From the NCBI GenBank assembly GCA_904502025.1, contig CAJGDJ010000022.1, positions 1 through 31,220 on the forward strand: 31,220 nucleotides of DNA. The letters are read 5' to 3'. The stretch comes from an uncultured Muribaculaceae bacterium (GTDB lineage: Bacteria > Bacteroidota > Bacteroidia > Bacteroidales > Muribaculaceae). The notes under the pieces were generated by a model. The model worked only from the letters and a program-made list of their open reading frames with translations, ran no database searches and was not told where the DNA came from. Shown in pieces: positions 23,088 through 31,114 of this stretch. Numbering within the stretch: position 1 is the stretch's first letter; each line of letters begins with the position of its first letter. The position numbers were made by a program, and so were the translations under genes.

Positions 23088-24656
23088 TTAGTTGAATTGC
23101 CCTATCTTTAGCACATCTGCATCAAATGTTTCTCTATGCTTTGCTTTACTTTTTAGCTTGTTACGATAAGTATAAATAGTATTTAACGACAGCCCCAAAA
23201 AACGAGAAATTTGCTCACTATCATCAATCCCCAATCTCAAAAACGCCAATATGCGAAGTTCTGTATTAAGCTTATTTTCGGGAAGCTCAAATCTTTTCTC
23301 AGGCAATAACAGTTTATTCACATCATCAACAAATGTGGGATAAATATGAATAAATGCGTTGTCAAATATTTTATAAAACATCTGACTTTGTTCTTCAAGC
23401 ATAATACCCGATTCTAACAGTTTATACAAATCGGTTGTTTGATTTGTTTTTAGTTTGCGTTTTGCAACTCTATGAAATTCCTCCATCTTTTCAATATAAA
23501 TTGAACTTAGCGATAGAAATTTGCTGATATATGTGTCTTTTGTAATGTTGGCTTGTGATAATTTCGCTTTCAGTTCATGTAGTTTTCGCATCTCTTTACG
23601 CAAAAACAACACACTCCCAACAATAAGCACCAGTGCAACAATCAACGCAATTACAAGCCACATTAGCCAATTTAACTTCGATAAATCTTGTTGTCTATAC
23701 GTTTGAGCTATGATTGGATACACCTCTGCCGTTTGGAGAGCCCTAATACGAGAACCCGACTCAACGGCATTATCCAACGATAAAACTAAATATTTATAAG
23801 CTCGGTCGATATCCCCATTATTATATAATGCCAATCCTAAGTTTTGCAATGCAGTGCCTTCAAGCGTACCTGAATACAAATCAGAAAGAGACGCCAATGC
23901 TAAATAATAAAGATACTGTTCCTCCTTACCTTTTTGCGTTTTATAATATTCAGCTAAATGGCTCACAGCTCGAGCATATACAAAATCTTCAAAAGGCACA
24001 GAATCGATAATCTCATTAATTTCGGCAACCATCAATGCCGCATTCCCCTTTTTATTGTATGATTGAGCTTGATATAATTTCAGTTCAACGGTTGACTCAT
24101 CTAATAGTTTTATTAACGAATCAGTAGCTTGTTGAATGCGAGGAGCATAATATGAATTCAGCGTGTTTTCGGGATAAAACGACTCGGCAAAATAAAACAA
24201 TCTGTTGCCAACTTCAAAAAAATGTGCCTTGTTTTGAGGATATATTTTTGGGGCTATTGAATCATAGGCATCAACAGCTTCTTTTACCACTCCTTTTACC
24301 GGTAATATTGCCACATACGACAATTGAAGTCTTTGTTTATATATCGAATCGCCAATCTCTTCCGAAACCAAAATTCCCTTTTTATAATAGTTCAATGCCG
24401 AATCAATATTACAACGACGATATTCATCGCCAATCTGCTCAAACAATGATGGCAATTCCTGTTTTGGAGATTTTTCAGCAATAAATCTTATTGAGTCTAT
24501 TCGATCTAATCTTTTTTGAATATATACTTCTTTTTTCTTTATAGCTTTATCAAGTTCATTCAACGCATCATTTAAGGTTGTTGGCATAATATCATCGGCA
24601 AAGACATTAATACCAATTAAAGAACAAAGTAATAATATCAATAATGATTTATTCAT
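23088..24656 (-). CDS. DUF6377 membrane regulator with TPRs and C-terminal HTH
   Basis: A 522-residue protein with a signal peptide (to about residue 20), TPR-like helical repeats over about 60-310 (CNIDSALNYYKKGI, NNGDIDRAYKYL), and one membrane span at about 329-352. A coiled stretch follows, with a LuxR-like helix-turn-helix near the end (about 480-505, SEQISRFLGLSLNTIYTYRNKL). This is the DUF6377 architecture of Bacteroidetes: a periplasmic sensor joined through the membrane to a cytoplasmic DNA-binding domain. The ligand is unknown. It stands alone between the cobalamin operon and the candidate small RNA, all on the minus strand. Its targets could be either neighbour, but nothing here proves that. 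Confidence 0.85.
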   Translation of the reverse strand: MNKSLLILLLCSLIGINVFADDIMPTTLNDALNELDKAIKKKEVYIQKRLDRIDSIRFIAEKSPKQELPSLFEQIGDEYRRCNIDSALNYYKKGILVSEEIGDSIYKQRLQLSYVAILPVKGVVKEAVDAYDSIAPKIYPQNKAHFFEVGNRLFYFAESFYPENTLNSYYAPRIQQATDSLIKLLDESTVELKLYQAQSYNKKGNAALMVAEINEIIDSVPFEDFVYARAVSHLAEYYKTQKGKEEQYLYYLALASLSDLYSGTLEGTALQNLGLALYNNGDIDRAYKYLVLSLDNAVESGSRIRALQTAEVYPIIAQTYRQQDLSKLNWLMWLVIALIVALVLIVGSVLFLRKEMRKLHELKAKLSQANITKDTYISKFLSLSSIYIEKMEEFHRVAKRKLKTNQTTDLYKLLESGIMLEEQSQMFYKIFDNAFIHIYPTFVDDVNKLLLPEKRFELPENKLNTELRILAFLRLGIDDSEQISRFLGLSLNTIYTYRNKLKSKAKHRETFDADVLKIGQFN

Positions 24657-24701
24657 AATAACAGATTTTGAGTCCTTTCTTTTTTAGATTTAGCGGTAAC
24701 A

Positions 24702-24709
24702 CAAAGGTA
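24702..24709 (-). promoter_or_regulatory. -7 box of the DUF6377 gene
   Basis: TACCTTTG on the minus strand (24709-24702) matches TAnnTTTG and gives a leader of about 40 nt before ATG 24656. No -33 TTTG is seen. Confidence 0.5.
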
Positions 24710-24725
24710 ATGGATTTAATCGAAT

Positions 24726-24765
24726 AAAAAAAGGCAACTATAACTTAGTTACCAAAATAGTAGCC
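24726..24765 (-). terminator. Intrinsic terminator of the cobalamin operon
   Basis: GGCAACTAT (24733-24741) and ATAGTAGCC (24757-24765) form a 9-bp stem with one mismatch. On the minus strand TTTTTTT (24732-24726) follows. It starts three nt after the btuG stop and separates the cobalamin operon from the regulator gene. Confidence 0.82.
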
Positions 24766-24768
24766 TAT

Positions 24769-25917
24769 TCAATTTTGAGCATTGCTCGTTTTGAATGCAA
24801 ATTGCGATGGAATCTCACCAGTTGACTGTGTCCATTTCAACACCCCCTCAGGAGAATAACAGTGAATCCTCCCTGACGACACATAATTTCGGGCATCGGT
24901 TATATAAATTTCTCGCGTAATCGGGTGGACTGCAATTCCATGTGGCATCTTTATATTTACCTCAGTTCCATCTTTTATGATTTTATCATCTACCACTCTT
25001 AACGTATTCAAATTTAGAATTGAATAACTCACTGTAGTTGTGTGCGTAATATCATTACGAGCCGACGAATATATATATGCCGAATCTCCATGTATCCACA
25101 TATCACTAATAGGAGTGTTTATTTCTGCTACCACTCTATCAATCGTGGGATCAATAACATATAAACACGATGGAATTGATGCATTATCTCCTCGCGACGA
25201 CACGTAAACCATGCCGTTCCCATCTCGTTTCACTCGGTGAAGGTTTATATCTACATCAATATCCCTAATCACCTCAAACGCTTTCAAATCAACTACCGAT
25301 ACAGTGCGGTCATAATCGGGAGCTCGATACCCTCCCGAATTGGCTATATAAATTTTCCCGTTTGAAACAACCATTTCTTCGGGTTGATAGCCTACATCTA
25401 CCCTATCAACAACCTTTAATGAAGTGGTATCGACCTTAAATATAGCTCCCAACGGAGCTGTGGGGTCATCTTGCACCGGCGACACATAACTACTCACATA
25501 TACATAGCCACCATATCCCAACACATATCTGCAGTTTGGAATATCAATTTTTGTTATCGAAGTAGCATCACTGGCATTCATCACTTCTACTTTATGTGAG
25601 CAATTAATCACTGCATACAACTTTGTACCATAAATTTCAATATCATTCCCCACATCACCAAGCTCTTTTACCTTTGAGGGGTTTCGCTCGGCATATATAT
25701 TTTTGTGATACACCCCTGTTTTTTCATCAAAATAGTCGAGAGTCGCTTTATTTGACCCCATATTCCCCTCATTTATAAGATAGAAACCATCTACGCCGGT
25801 AATGCGTGGTGTTTCCACCTCTGTTGAAGTTGATTGTTGGACGTAAATATCCCCTCGGCAACCGGTTAAGATTGCAACAAATACAAACAATAATATAACG
25901 TGTCGTATTAATCTCAT
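24769..25917 (-). CDS. btuG: Cobalamin-binding surface beta-propeller lipoprotein BtuG
   Basis: The 382-residue protein has a lipobox (LTGC, Cys20) and a YncE-like seven-bladed propeller domain. The blades show repeats such as GVDGFYLINEGN, KLYAVINCSHKVEVMNA, GKIYIANSGG, RTVSVVDLKAFEVIRDIDV, GMVYVSSRGD and GIAVHPITREIYITDARN. In Bacteroides, BtuG is a surface lipoprotein with femtomolar affinity for B12 that caps BtuB. Position in an operon with a TonB-dependent receptor behind a cobalamin riboswitch supports the same role here. Its ATG overlaps the previous stop by 1 nt (TAATG). Confidence 0.88.
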   Translation of the reverse strand: MRLIRHVILLFVFVAILTGCRGDIYVQQSTSTEVETPRITGVDGFYLINEGNMGSNKATLDYFDEKTGVYHKNIYAERNPSKVKELGDVGNDIEIYGTKLYAVINCSHKVEVMNASDATSITKIDIPNCRYVLGYGGYVYVSSYVSPVQDDPTAPLGAIFKVDTTSLKVVDRVDVGYQPEEMVVSNGKIYIANSGGYRAPDYDRTVSVVDLKAFEVIRDIDVDINLHRVKRDGNGMVYVSSRGDNASIPSCLYVIDPTIDRVVAEINTPISDMWIHGDSAYIYSSARNDITHTTTVSYSILNLNTLRVVDDKIIKDGTEVNIKMPHGIAVHPITREIYITDARNYVSSGRIHCYSPEGVLKWTQSTGEIPSQFAFKTSNAQN

Positions 25918-26876
25918 TATTTATATATTATTTGCTCTACTGCAGCGACTTCGGTTGAACACTCTCCAAGTGGACCATTAGCTTGTAATACTCCCGTATA
26001 AACCTTTATAAAATCAATCGATGATAGTGTTACTGAATTACCCATTGCATCAATCGCATCATCTATGTCAAGACACGAAGCCATCACATTATTGGGATGA
26101 GAATCAGCATATCCATCATAGCATGCAAGATCAAATTTGTTGATTATTGAATTAAACGCACCATTATCAGGCAAACGACGACCTTCAAATGTCATCGTTT
26201 CTATGTTATTAATCCACATAGGGAAATAGTCTTGTTGGTGTTCTGCGGTGCGATTCAACCAACCGCTGTCGCCATTGGTTGCTCTCCATGCAATATACTC
26301 ATTATCAGTCGCCAATGCAGTTGGGATATAATATGTTACCTGATAGTTAGCTACACCGTTTATTGTTTGATTTCCTTGTAATTCATACCATGTATCGTTA
26401 TCTATTCCATCTCCATTTTCATCACACATAACCATCACTATTCCCGGTTCCGACGAACCTATACGAATGGCATTTGACGCATCATTGGCATAAACCCCAT
26501 TTCCAACTATGCGAAAATCGGCTTTACCCTCTACATTTTGTAACGATTGGGGCAATTTTATTGTTACACTGCCGCCCCATGCACCAAGCGAAATCAAATC
26601 TCCATTGCATAACGATTCTGTCGCTTTTGCATTCATTGTTTCACGAGTATCCCCTACTTCATATTCAGGGATTACGTTCACAAATTGCCCTGGAGCCGGA
26701 GAATAATCCAACACTGTTATATCAAGACGAACCCCTTCAGCTACAGATGATGAGGGTATCGAGTCCTCACTCTCTGGAGAATTTGGCTCATTAGGCCCAT
26801 CAGACTCGCCACATGCAGTTACTGCCACACAAAGCACTATAGTTAGCATTATTGCATATCTAATTTTCGTTTTCAT
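25917..26876 (-). CDS. Surface lipoprotein of the cobalamin locus
   Basis: The 319-residue protein has a lipobox (VTAC, Cys22), an acidic Pro/Ser/Glu linker (about 23-45) and one beta-rich domain. Visible features are LDYSPAPGQFVN, LISLGAWGGSVTIKLP, FRIVGNGVYANDASN and DENGDGIDNDTWYEL, an Asp/Asn-rich run that resembles a calcium-binding loop. Proteins of this kind recur beside BtuB and BtuG in Bacteroidetes B12 loci and are thought to lie at the outer face of the receptor complex. The molecular role is not established. It lies four nt after btuB and overlaps btuG by 1 nt, so all three are one operon. Confidence 0.75.
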   Translation of the reverse strand: MKTKIRYAIMLTIVLCVAVTACGESDGPNEPNSPESEDSIPSSSVAEGVRLDITVLDYSPAPGQFVNVIPEYEVGDTRETMNAKATESLCNGDLISLGAWGGSVTIKLPQSLQNVEGKADFRIVGNGVYANDASNAIRIGSSEPGIVMVMCDENGDGIDNDTWYELQGNQTINGVANYQVTYYIPTALATDNEYIAWRATNGDSGWLNRTAEHQQDYFPMWINNIETMTFEGRRLPDNGAFNSIINKFDLACYDGYADSHPNNVMASCLDIDDAIDAMGNSVTLSSIDFIKVYTGVLQANGPLGECSTEVAAVEQIIYK

Positions 26877-26880
26877 CGTT

Positions 26881-28890
26881 TTATATATTTACTTTTAATG
26901 TCAATTTATAATTACGACCGGGCATGGGATAATTCAATATCACCTCATAATCTTGATTAAAGATATTATTCACTTCTAATACTACTCTGCAATTTACTTT
27001 TCCCCATAGGAAATTCCACACAAGCGAAGCATCATGAGTGTACCATGGCTGTTCATAATTTTGAGGTATATTTTCTTGTGCATTATATCTTTCGCCTGTA
27101 TAAATAAAGCTATAATTAAGGTCCAAACCTTGCCACGACAATCGTGCGGCAACCGAGCCTGAATGCAAAGGTATATATGGAATTTGGCCGCCATAATACG
27201 AATCAGAAGGGTCGGTAAAATCACGAGCATTTTGATATGTATAATTCAATCGCAAAGTTCCATCAACCGGTCCAAACTTCATATTAGATTCTGTACCTAC
27301 CTCAATGCCATAAATTTCCACCAATCCAAGATTAAGCATAGTCCAACGAAATTGTTGACCCGATGGATATGCCACAATTTTATTTGTTACTTTATTATAG
27401 TAAGCATCGCCATTTATCACAATACTTTTGAATATATTGTTGCCTAATTGCATTTGATATCTACTTCCAATGCTATATTGCCATGTATATTCAGGTTCAA
27501 GGTCTTTATTCCCAACTTCGGTATAATATAAATCGTTAAATGTTGGCATTCGAAATGACTTTTTCACAAATCCGTTTACATGCCAATCGCTAATCTCAAT
27601 AGGTTGCCACGAAAAAAACAACGCAGGGGTAAATTCATTACGACTATTCGTTACTCGACCAACACGCTCATTGCCGGCTTCATCTTGAATAAACGTGCCT
27701 AACACACTCACTTGCCCACTTAAACTACCATAACGCATAGCTGTAGCTACCGACACATATTGCGACCAACGCGTAGGAAACATAAAATTTCGCATATTGG
27801 CATTCATCATGTTCCATTGAGCATCGAAACTTGCCGACAAATCCCACCACGATGTCATACGAAATATATTTGCAACCGACATATATGCCTCTTGTTGATA
27901 GTAGCTGTTGTCGATATACAACTCCTTAGGGTCATCACGAAGAAATCGCATATAGTCCCACGCCCATTTGGCACTCCCCTTCATCTGATAACGTGGCGAA
28001 AAGGAATATTCAAAGCTCCCTTGAGCAAAAAAATTTCGATCCCATTGTCGCTCCCCGTTTTTGAACACGTTATTTACTATCGCACCAGGGATACCTCGTT
28101 CTGAGTCATAGTAATATACTTTCCCGCACCATTGCCCTTTGTCGAGGAATCCAAATGTTGACACTTCGGCTCGAAAGGCTTCAATATCTCCATTGTGGCG
28201 AATTGCGGTAGTATCATAGGCCACCGTACCGTCGAGATTCAGTCGTCGATAACGATATTCATATTCGCCGTTGGCATTGGTATATGAAGCACTTGCCGAA
28301 AGACTTACTCGTTGACTTAATCGCTGTTCCCACACTACTTCAGGATTTATTAACCCAAAACTGCCTGTCTTAAATTGCCCCATTAAATGAAATTTCTCAT
28401 CGTGGCTCCATCGAGGACGACGCGTGCGAATATATATCGTTCCCGATGAGCCAAAGTCTTTGGCACTTTGAAAAATGTTGCTTTTTTGCCCGTTATACAG
28501 ATTTATTTCTTCAATATTATCAAGCGAATAACGGCCTAAATCGATTTGTCCGTTTTGAGCATTCCCAAGTTGCAAACCATCATAAAATACACCAACGTGT
28601 TGCGAACCCATCGAACGAATATTAATCGTCTTGATACCTCCAATACCTCCAAAGTCTTTAACCTGAATGCCTGAAAAATATCGCAACGCATCGGCAACCG
28701 ACTGCGAATTAAGGCTTTGCAATTGCTTCCCATCAAGTCGTTGCGACCGAATAACCTCTTTATGTCGGCTTTCGGTAATTGTTATCTCACTTAACGAAAG
28801 GGTGTCGAGCATTTCAGCATCAATTTCCGAAGCAAAAGACGGCACAATTGAAGCTACGCTCAACAATATTATGTAAAACCTTTTTAGCAA
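26881..28890 (-). CDS. btuB: TonB-dependent cobalamin receptor BtuB
   Basis: The 669-residue outer-membrane receptor has a signal peptide (to about residue 20), a TonB-box-like LSEITITES near residues 32-40, a plug domain (VADALRYFSGIQVKDFGGIGG, IRSMGSQHVGVFYDG) and a 22-strand barrel that ends in an aromatic-rich strand. Length fits the BtuB/CirA class, not the larger SusC class. The riboswitch and btuG fix the ligand as a corrinoid. The only start in frame with the signal peptide is TTG 28890. No ATG lies between it and an upstream stop. That TTG overlaps the T tract of the riboswitch terminator. Confidence 0.9.
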   Translation of the reverse strand: MLKRFYIILLSVASIVPSFASEIDAEMLDTLSLSEITITESRHKEVIRSQRLDGKQLQSLNSQSVADALRYFSGIQVKDFGGIGGIKTINIRSMGSQHVGVFYDGLQLGNAQNGQIDLGRYSLDNIEEINLYNGQKSNIFQSAKDFGSSGTIYIRTRRPRWSHDEKFHLMGQFKTGSFGLINPEVVWEQRLSQRVSLSASASYTNANGEYEYRYRRLNLDGTVAYDTTAIRHNGDIEAFRAEVSTFGFLDKGQWCGKVYYYDSERGIPGAIVNNVFKNGERQWDRNFFAQGSFEYSFSPRYQMKGSAKWAWDYMRFLRDDPKELYIDNSYYQQEAYMSVANIFRMTSWWDLSASFDAQWNMMNANMRNFMFPTRWSQYVSVATAMRYGSLSGQVSVLGTFIQDEAGNERVGRVTNSRNEFTPALFFSWQPIEISDWHVNGFVKKSFRMPTFNDLYYTEVGNKDLEPEYTWQYSIGSRYQMQLGNNIFKSIVINGDAYYNKVTNKIVAYPSGQQFRWTMLNLGLVEIYGIEVGTESNMKFGPVDGTLRLNYTYQNARDFTDPSDSYYGGQIPYIPLHSGSVAARLSWQGLDLNYSFIYTGERYNAQENIPQNYEQPWYTHDASLVWNFLWGKVNCRVVLEVNNIFNQDYEVILNYPMPGRNYKLTLKVNI

Positions 28891-28960
28891 AAAAATTACC
28901 CGGTTAAATTGTCATTATTCTTATCGCTTATCCCCTTAAAGCTATTATTGACAATCACCG
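28889..28960 (-). terminator. Riboswitch-controlled terminator ahead of btuB
   Basis: On the minus strand CGGT-G-ATTGTCA (28960-28949) pairs with TGACAAT-TTA-ACCG (28914-28901), and an inner GCTT/AAGC hairpin fills the loop. T7 (28895-28889) follows after a short spacer. This is the expression platform: cobalamin binding upstream should favour this hairpin and stop transcription before btuB. The T tract runs into the TTG start codon (28890-28888). Confidence 0.78.
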
Positions 28961-28964
28961 AGCT

Positions 28965-29129
28965 ACAACTGAAATCTATCAAACCCTAATGTGATTTAGT
29001 CACACTTTTCGAGCGAAAGCGACTAATAGCGGATTCTCAACCACTTCGGTTCCTGACTTCGTGTCAAATGAATTGACAGCTACACAGTTGCGCGACAGCA
29101 CGTGATTCTCACACGTTTCCCGAATATTT
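28965..29129 (-). promoter_or_regulatory. Cobalamin riboswitch aptamer
   Basis: The minus strand shows the conserved cobalamin-aptamer core in order: GGGAA (29121-29117), a GTGTGAGAATCAC stem-loop (29114-29102), GCTGTCGCGCAACTGTG (29099-29083, the B12 box region), a TGTCAA/TTGACA hairpin (29078-29062) and AGTCAGGAACC (29058-29048). A TTAGTC...GACTAA hairpin follows. The core matches the family consensus well. The exact subtype (AdoCbl or smaller Cbl-II type) and the 3' boundary are not decided. It should repress the btuB operon when B12 is plentiful. Confidence 0.92.
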
Positions 29130-29134
29130 CATCA

Positions 29135-29166
29135 CAAAATTACAATATTTCCTCAAAATCAACAAA
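29135..29166 (-). promoter_or_regulatory. Promoter of the cobalamin operon
   Basis: TTTG (29166-29163), 20 nt, then TAATTTTG (29142-29135) on the minus strand. The predicted start near 29129 lies just upstream of the aptamer, giving a leader of about 240 nt. Confidence 0.75.
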
Positions 29167-29225
29167 TTTATTTTTCACACTACACTCGATTTCACATTCT
29201 CAACTCTTAATTCTCAATTATTGCG

Positions 29226-29233
29226 TATATTTG
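29226..29233 (+). promoter_or_regulatory. -7 box adjoining the BASS transporter start
   Basis: TATATTTG ends four nt before ATG 29238, so the transcript should begin at or next to the start codon. No TTTG is present at -33. Confidence 0.5.
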
Positions 29234-29237
29234 CATT

Positions 29238-30152
29238 ATGAATTTTGCAAATTTCAGAAAACGAATAAAACCGTGGCTTCTTCCCATTGCAATGATTGGA
29301 GGAGTACTCTTTCATGAGACATTGGCTAAAGTGTCATTCCTCACACCATATCTCATCTTCTCAATGCTCATCATCACCTTTTGCAAGGTAAATCCAAAAG
29401 AGTTTCGCATCTCACGATTATCATGGTCGCTATTGGCTGTTCAAATTGGAGGGGCATTAATTTCATACTTCTTGCTATCTCCATTTAACCTCATTATTGC
29501 TCAAGGAATTATGATTTGCTTTCTTTGCCCAACGGCATCTGCGGCTCCCGTAGTTACAGGAATGCTCGGTGGAAGTGTTGCTCGCGTTACATCTTTTTCA
29601 GTAATGAGCAACATTGCAGTTGCCTTTCTCGCTCCGATTATTTTCGTACAGGTAACAACCACACAATCCGATATTACTCTTTACTCCACAATAGGTGCAA
29701 GCATAGAAATTCTAAAAAAGATAACGCCATTATTGTTACTACCTATGCTAATAGCCTTTGTGTTACGACGCATTTCTCCCCAAACGGGCCACACAATCGC
29801 CACTCATCAAGGGATTTCGTTTTATCTATGGGCCATCGCTTTGTTTATCGTTGTTGGGAAAGCCATCAACTTTATCATGAACGAGCCTCGCAACGAAATT
29901 CCTACAATGATATATATTGCATTGGGGGCTGCTGTAGCATGTTGTTTACAATTTTGGGCAGGACGAAAAATTGGTTATCTTTGTGGAGATAAAATTGCCG
30001 GAGCTCAAGGACTCGGACAGAAAAATACCATCTTGGCAATTTGGTTGGCGTTGACATGGCTTCACCCTCTTGCTTCTGTAGGACCGGCAGCATATATCGC
30101 ATGGCAAAACATCATAAACTCAGCACAACTTTACCGAGCTACAAAACATTAA
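29238..30152 (+). CDS. BASS-family transporter (bile acid:sodium symporter-like)
   Basis: The 304-residue protein has about nine to ten hydrophobic spans and the CPTASAAPVVTGMLGGS segment typical of BASS (SBF-like) carriers, a second crossing-type segment near FSVMSNIAVAFLAPI, and the late GLGQKNTILAIWLALT. It lies in the inner membrane and probably imports an organic anion with Na+. Bile acids, keto acids and similar compounds are all possible substrates. It is followed after 46 nt by a Crp-family regulator. No other Met codon lies before residue 19, so ATG 29238 is the likely start in spite of the adjacent -7 box. Confidence 0.82.
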   Translation: MNFANFRKRIKPWLLPIAMIGGVLFHETLAKVSFLTPYLIFSMLIITFCKVNPKEFRISRLSWSLLAVQIGGALISYFLLSPFNLIIAQGIMICFLCPTASAAPVVTGMLGGSVARVTSFSVMSNIAVAFLAPIIFVQVTTTQSDITLYSTIGASIEILKKITPLLLLPMLIAFVLRRISPQTGHTIATHQGISFYLWAIALFIVVGKAINFIMNEPRNEIPTMIYIALGAAVACCLQFWAGRKIGYLCGDKIAGAQGLGQKNTILAIWLALTWLHPLASVGPAAYIAWQNIINSAQLYRATKH

Positions 30153-30198
30153 GCCAACTACTTGTGTTATTATAACAAAAACTTAAAATGCAACAATC

Positions 30199-30879
30199 AT
30201 GGATAGCATGTATGAAATACTAAAGGGATTGCCACTATTTCATGGAGCAACATCTGAACGCATTTCCGACATCGTAGGGAAAGCGAAATTTCATTTTCTA
30301 AAATATCTTGCAGGCGAACGAATCGTCTCTGCCGGCGACCAATGTAGCCATGTAAAATTCATTATTTCAGGAAACGCACGTTCAACAATTGCAAACACAA
30401 ATAATCGTTTCAAAGTGGCTCAAACCTTAGAAGCTCCGGCTGTTATTGCCCCTGAATTCCTATTTGGTAGAGCCACTTCATATCCATGCACCGTAGATGC
30501 TATTACCGACACAAGCATTTTACAAATCTCAAAAAGCGACTATATAACCATTCTCAATCGCGACCACGTGTTTTTATACAACTACTTAAACATTTTGTCG
30601 CTCAATGCACAAAAATCAGTTGAAGGCATCTTGGCTCTATCATCGGGTAATCTTGAAGAACGCATTGCATTTTGGATTGTCGCATTAACTCAATATAATG
30701 GCACCGACATAAAAGTATCGTGCCGACAACGCGACCTTTATTCATTATTCGGAGTGCAACGCACAACATTCATTGCCACCCTCGAATCTATGAAACAACA
30801 AGGCATAATCGACTACAATCAAAACGAAATCAACGTCATTTCACGCCCGGCCCTTGTCAAAATGATTCAAATGTTTTAG
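30199..30879 (+). CDS. Crp/Fnr family transcriptional regulator
   Basis: The 226-residue protein has an N-terminal cyclic-nucleotide-binding-like domain (about 8-120: LPLFHGATSERISDIV, GERIVSAGDQCSHVKFIISG) and a C-terminal winged helix (about 150-226: NLEERIAFWIVAL, RQRDLYSLFGVQRTTFIATLESM). There is no N-terminal cysteine cluster, so it is not an oxygen-sensing FNR. The ligand is unknown. It is probably co-transcribed with the transporter 46 nt upstream, which suggests that it controls that gene or the fate of its substrate. Confidence 0.88.
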   Translation: MDSMYEILKGLPLFHGATSERISDIVGKAKFHFLKYLAGERIVSAGDQCSHVKFIISGNARSTIANTNNRFKVAQTLEAPAVIAPEFLFGRATSYPCTVDAITDTSILQISKSDYITILNRDHVFLYNYLNILSLNAQKSVEGILALSSGNLEERIAFWIVALTQYNGTDIKVSCRQRDLYSLFGVQRTTFIATLESMKQQGIIDYNQNEINVISRPALVKMIQMF

Positions 30880-30894
30880 TCATAATAATAAAAA

Positions 30895-30918
30895 GTGCAG
30901 CCACCACAATGGCTACAC
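30895..30918 (+). terminator. Weak hairpin after the Crp gene
   Basis: GTG-C-AGCCA (30895-30903) pairs with TGGCT-A-CAC (30910-30918), one mismatch, 6-nt loop. The following sequence (ATAACTTT) is a poor T tract, so function is uncertain. Confidence 0.45.
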
Positions 30919-30932
30919 ATAACTTTCGCGAT

Positions 30933-30958
30933 GAGGACTAACCTTATATTATGTCCTC
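30933..30958 (+). terminator. Second hairpin after the Crp gene
   Basis: GAGGAC (30933-30938) pairs with GTCCTC (30953-30958) around a 14-nt AT-rich loop, followed by TTCAATT. It may act together with the hairpin at 30895. From 30960 to 31024 I see only T-rich sequence before the IS. Confidence 0.4.
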
Positions 30959-31024
30959 TTCAATTGACGGAATAGTTCTATTGAGTTAGAATTTGTATTG
31001 TTTTTTCTTATTTTTTAATATTGG

Positions 31025-31036
31025 TGTCCGATAAAA
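31025..31036. repeat. Terminal inverted repeat of the right IS copy
   Basis: TGTCCGATAAAA is identical to the inward-read end of the left IS (131-120). It marks the boundary between chromosomal sequence and the IS. Confidence 0.7.
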
Positions 31037-31049
31037 ATCAAAATGAGTA

Positions 31050-31090
31050 TAAAAAGGTGTCTCAATCGCAGATTTAATACGGTTGAGATT
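31050..31090 (-). terminator. Transposase terminator
   Basis: On the minus strand TCTCAA (31088-31083) pairs with TTGAGA (31065-31060). CACCTTTTTA follows. It lies between the transposase stop (31115) and the IS end and probably ends the transposase message. Confidence 0.6.
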
Positions 31091-31114
31091 CTTTTTTGCG
31101 ATTTACAAGCCCCC

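Noticed and set aside
28975..28985. TTAGGGTTT in the riboswitch RNA as a third copy of the small-RNA motif
   Set aside because: It is a single match with no 13-mer and no matching 3' hairpin pair, so it is best explained by chance.
29516..29992. A 158-residue plus-strand frame inside the BASS transporter gene
   Set aside because: It is an out-of-frame shadow of the transporter, Cys/Arg/His-rich, with no recognisable motif.
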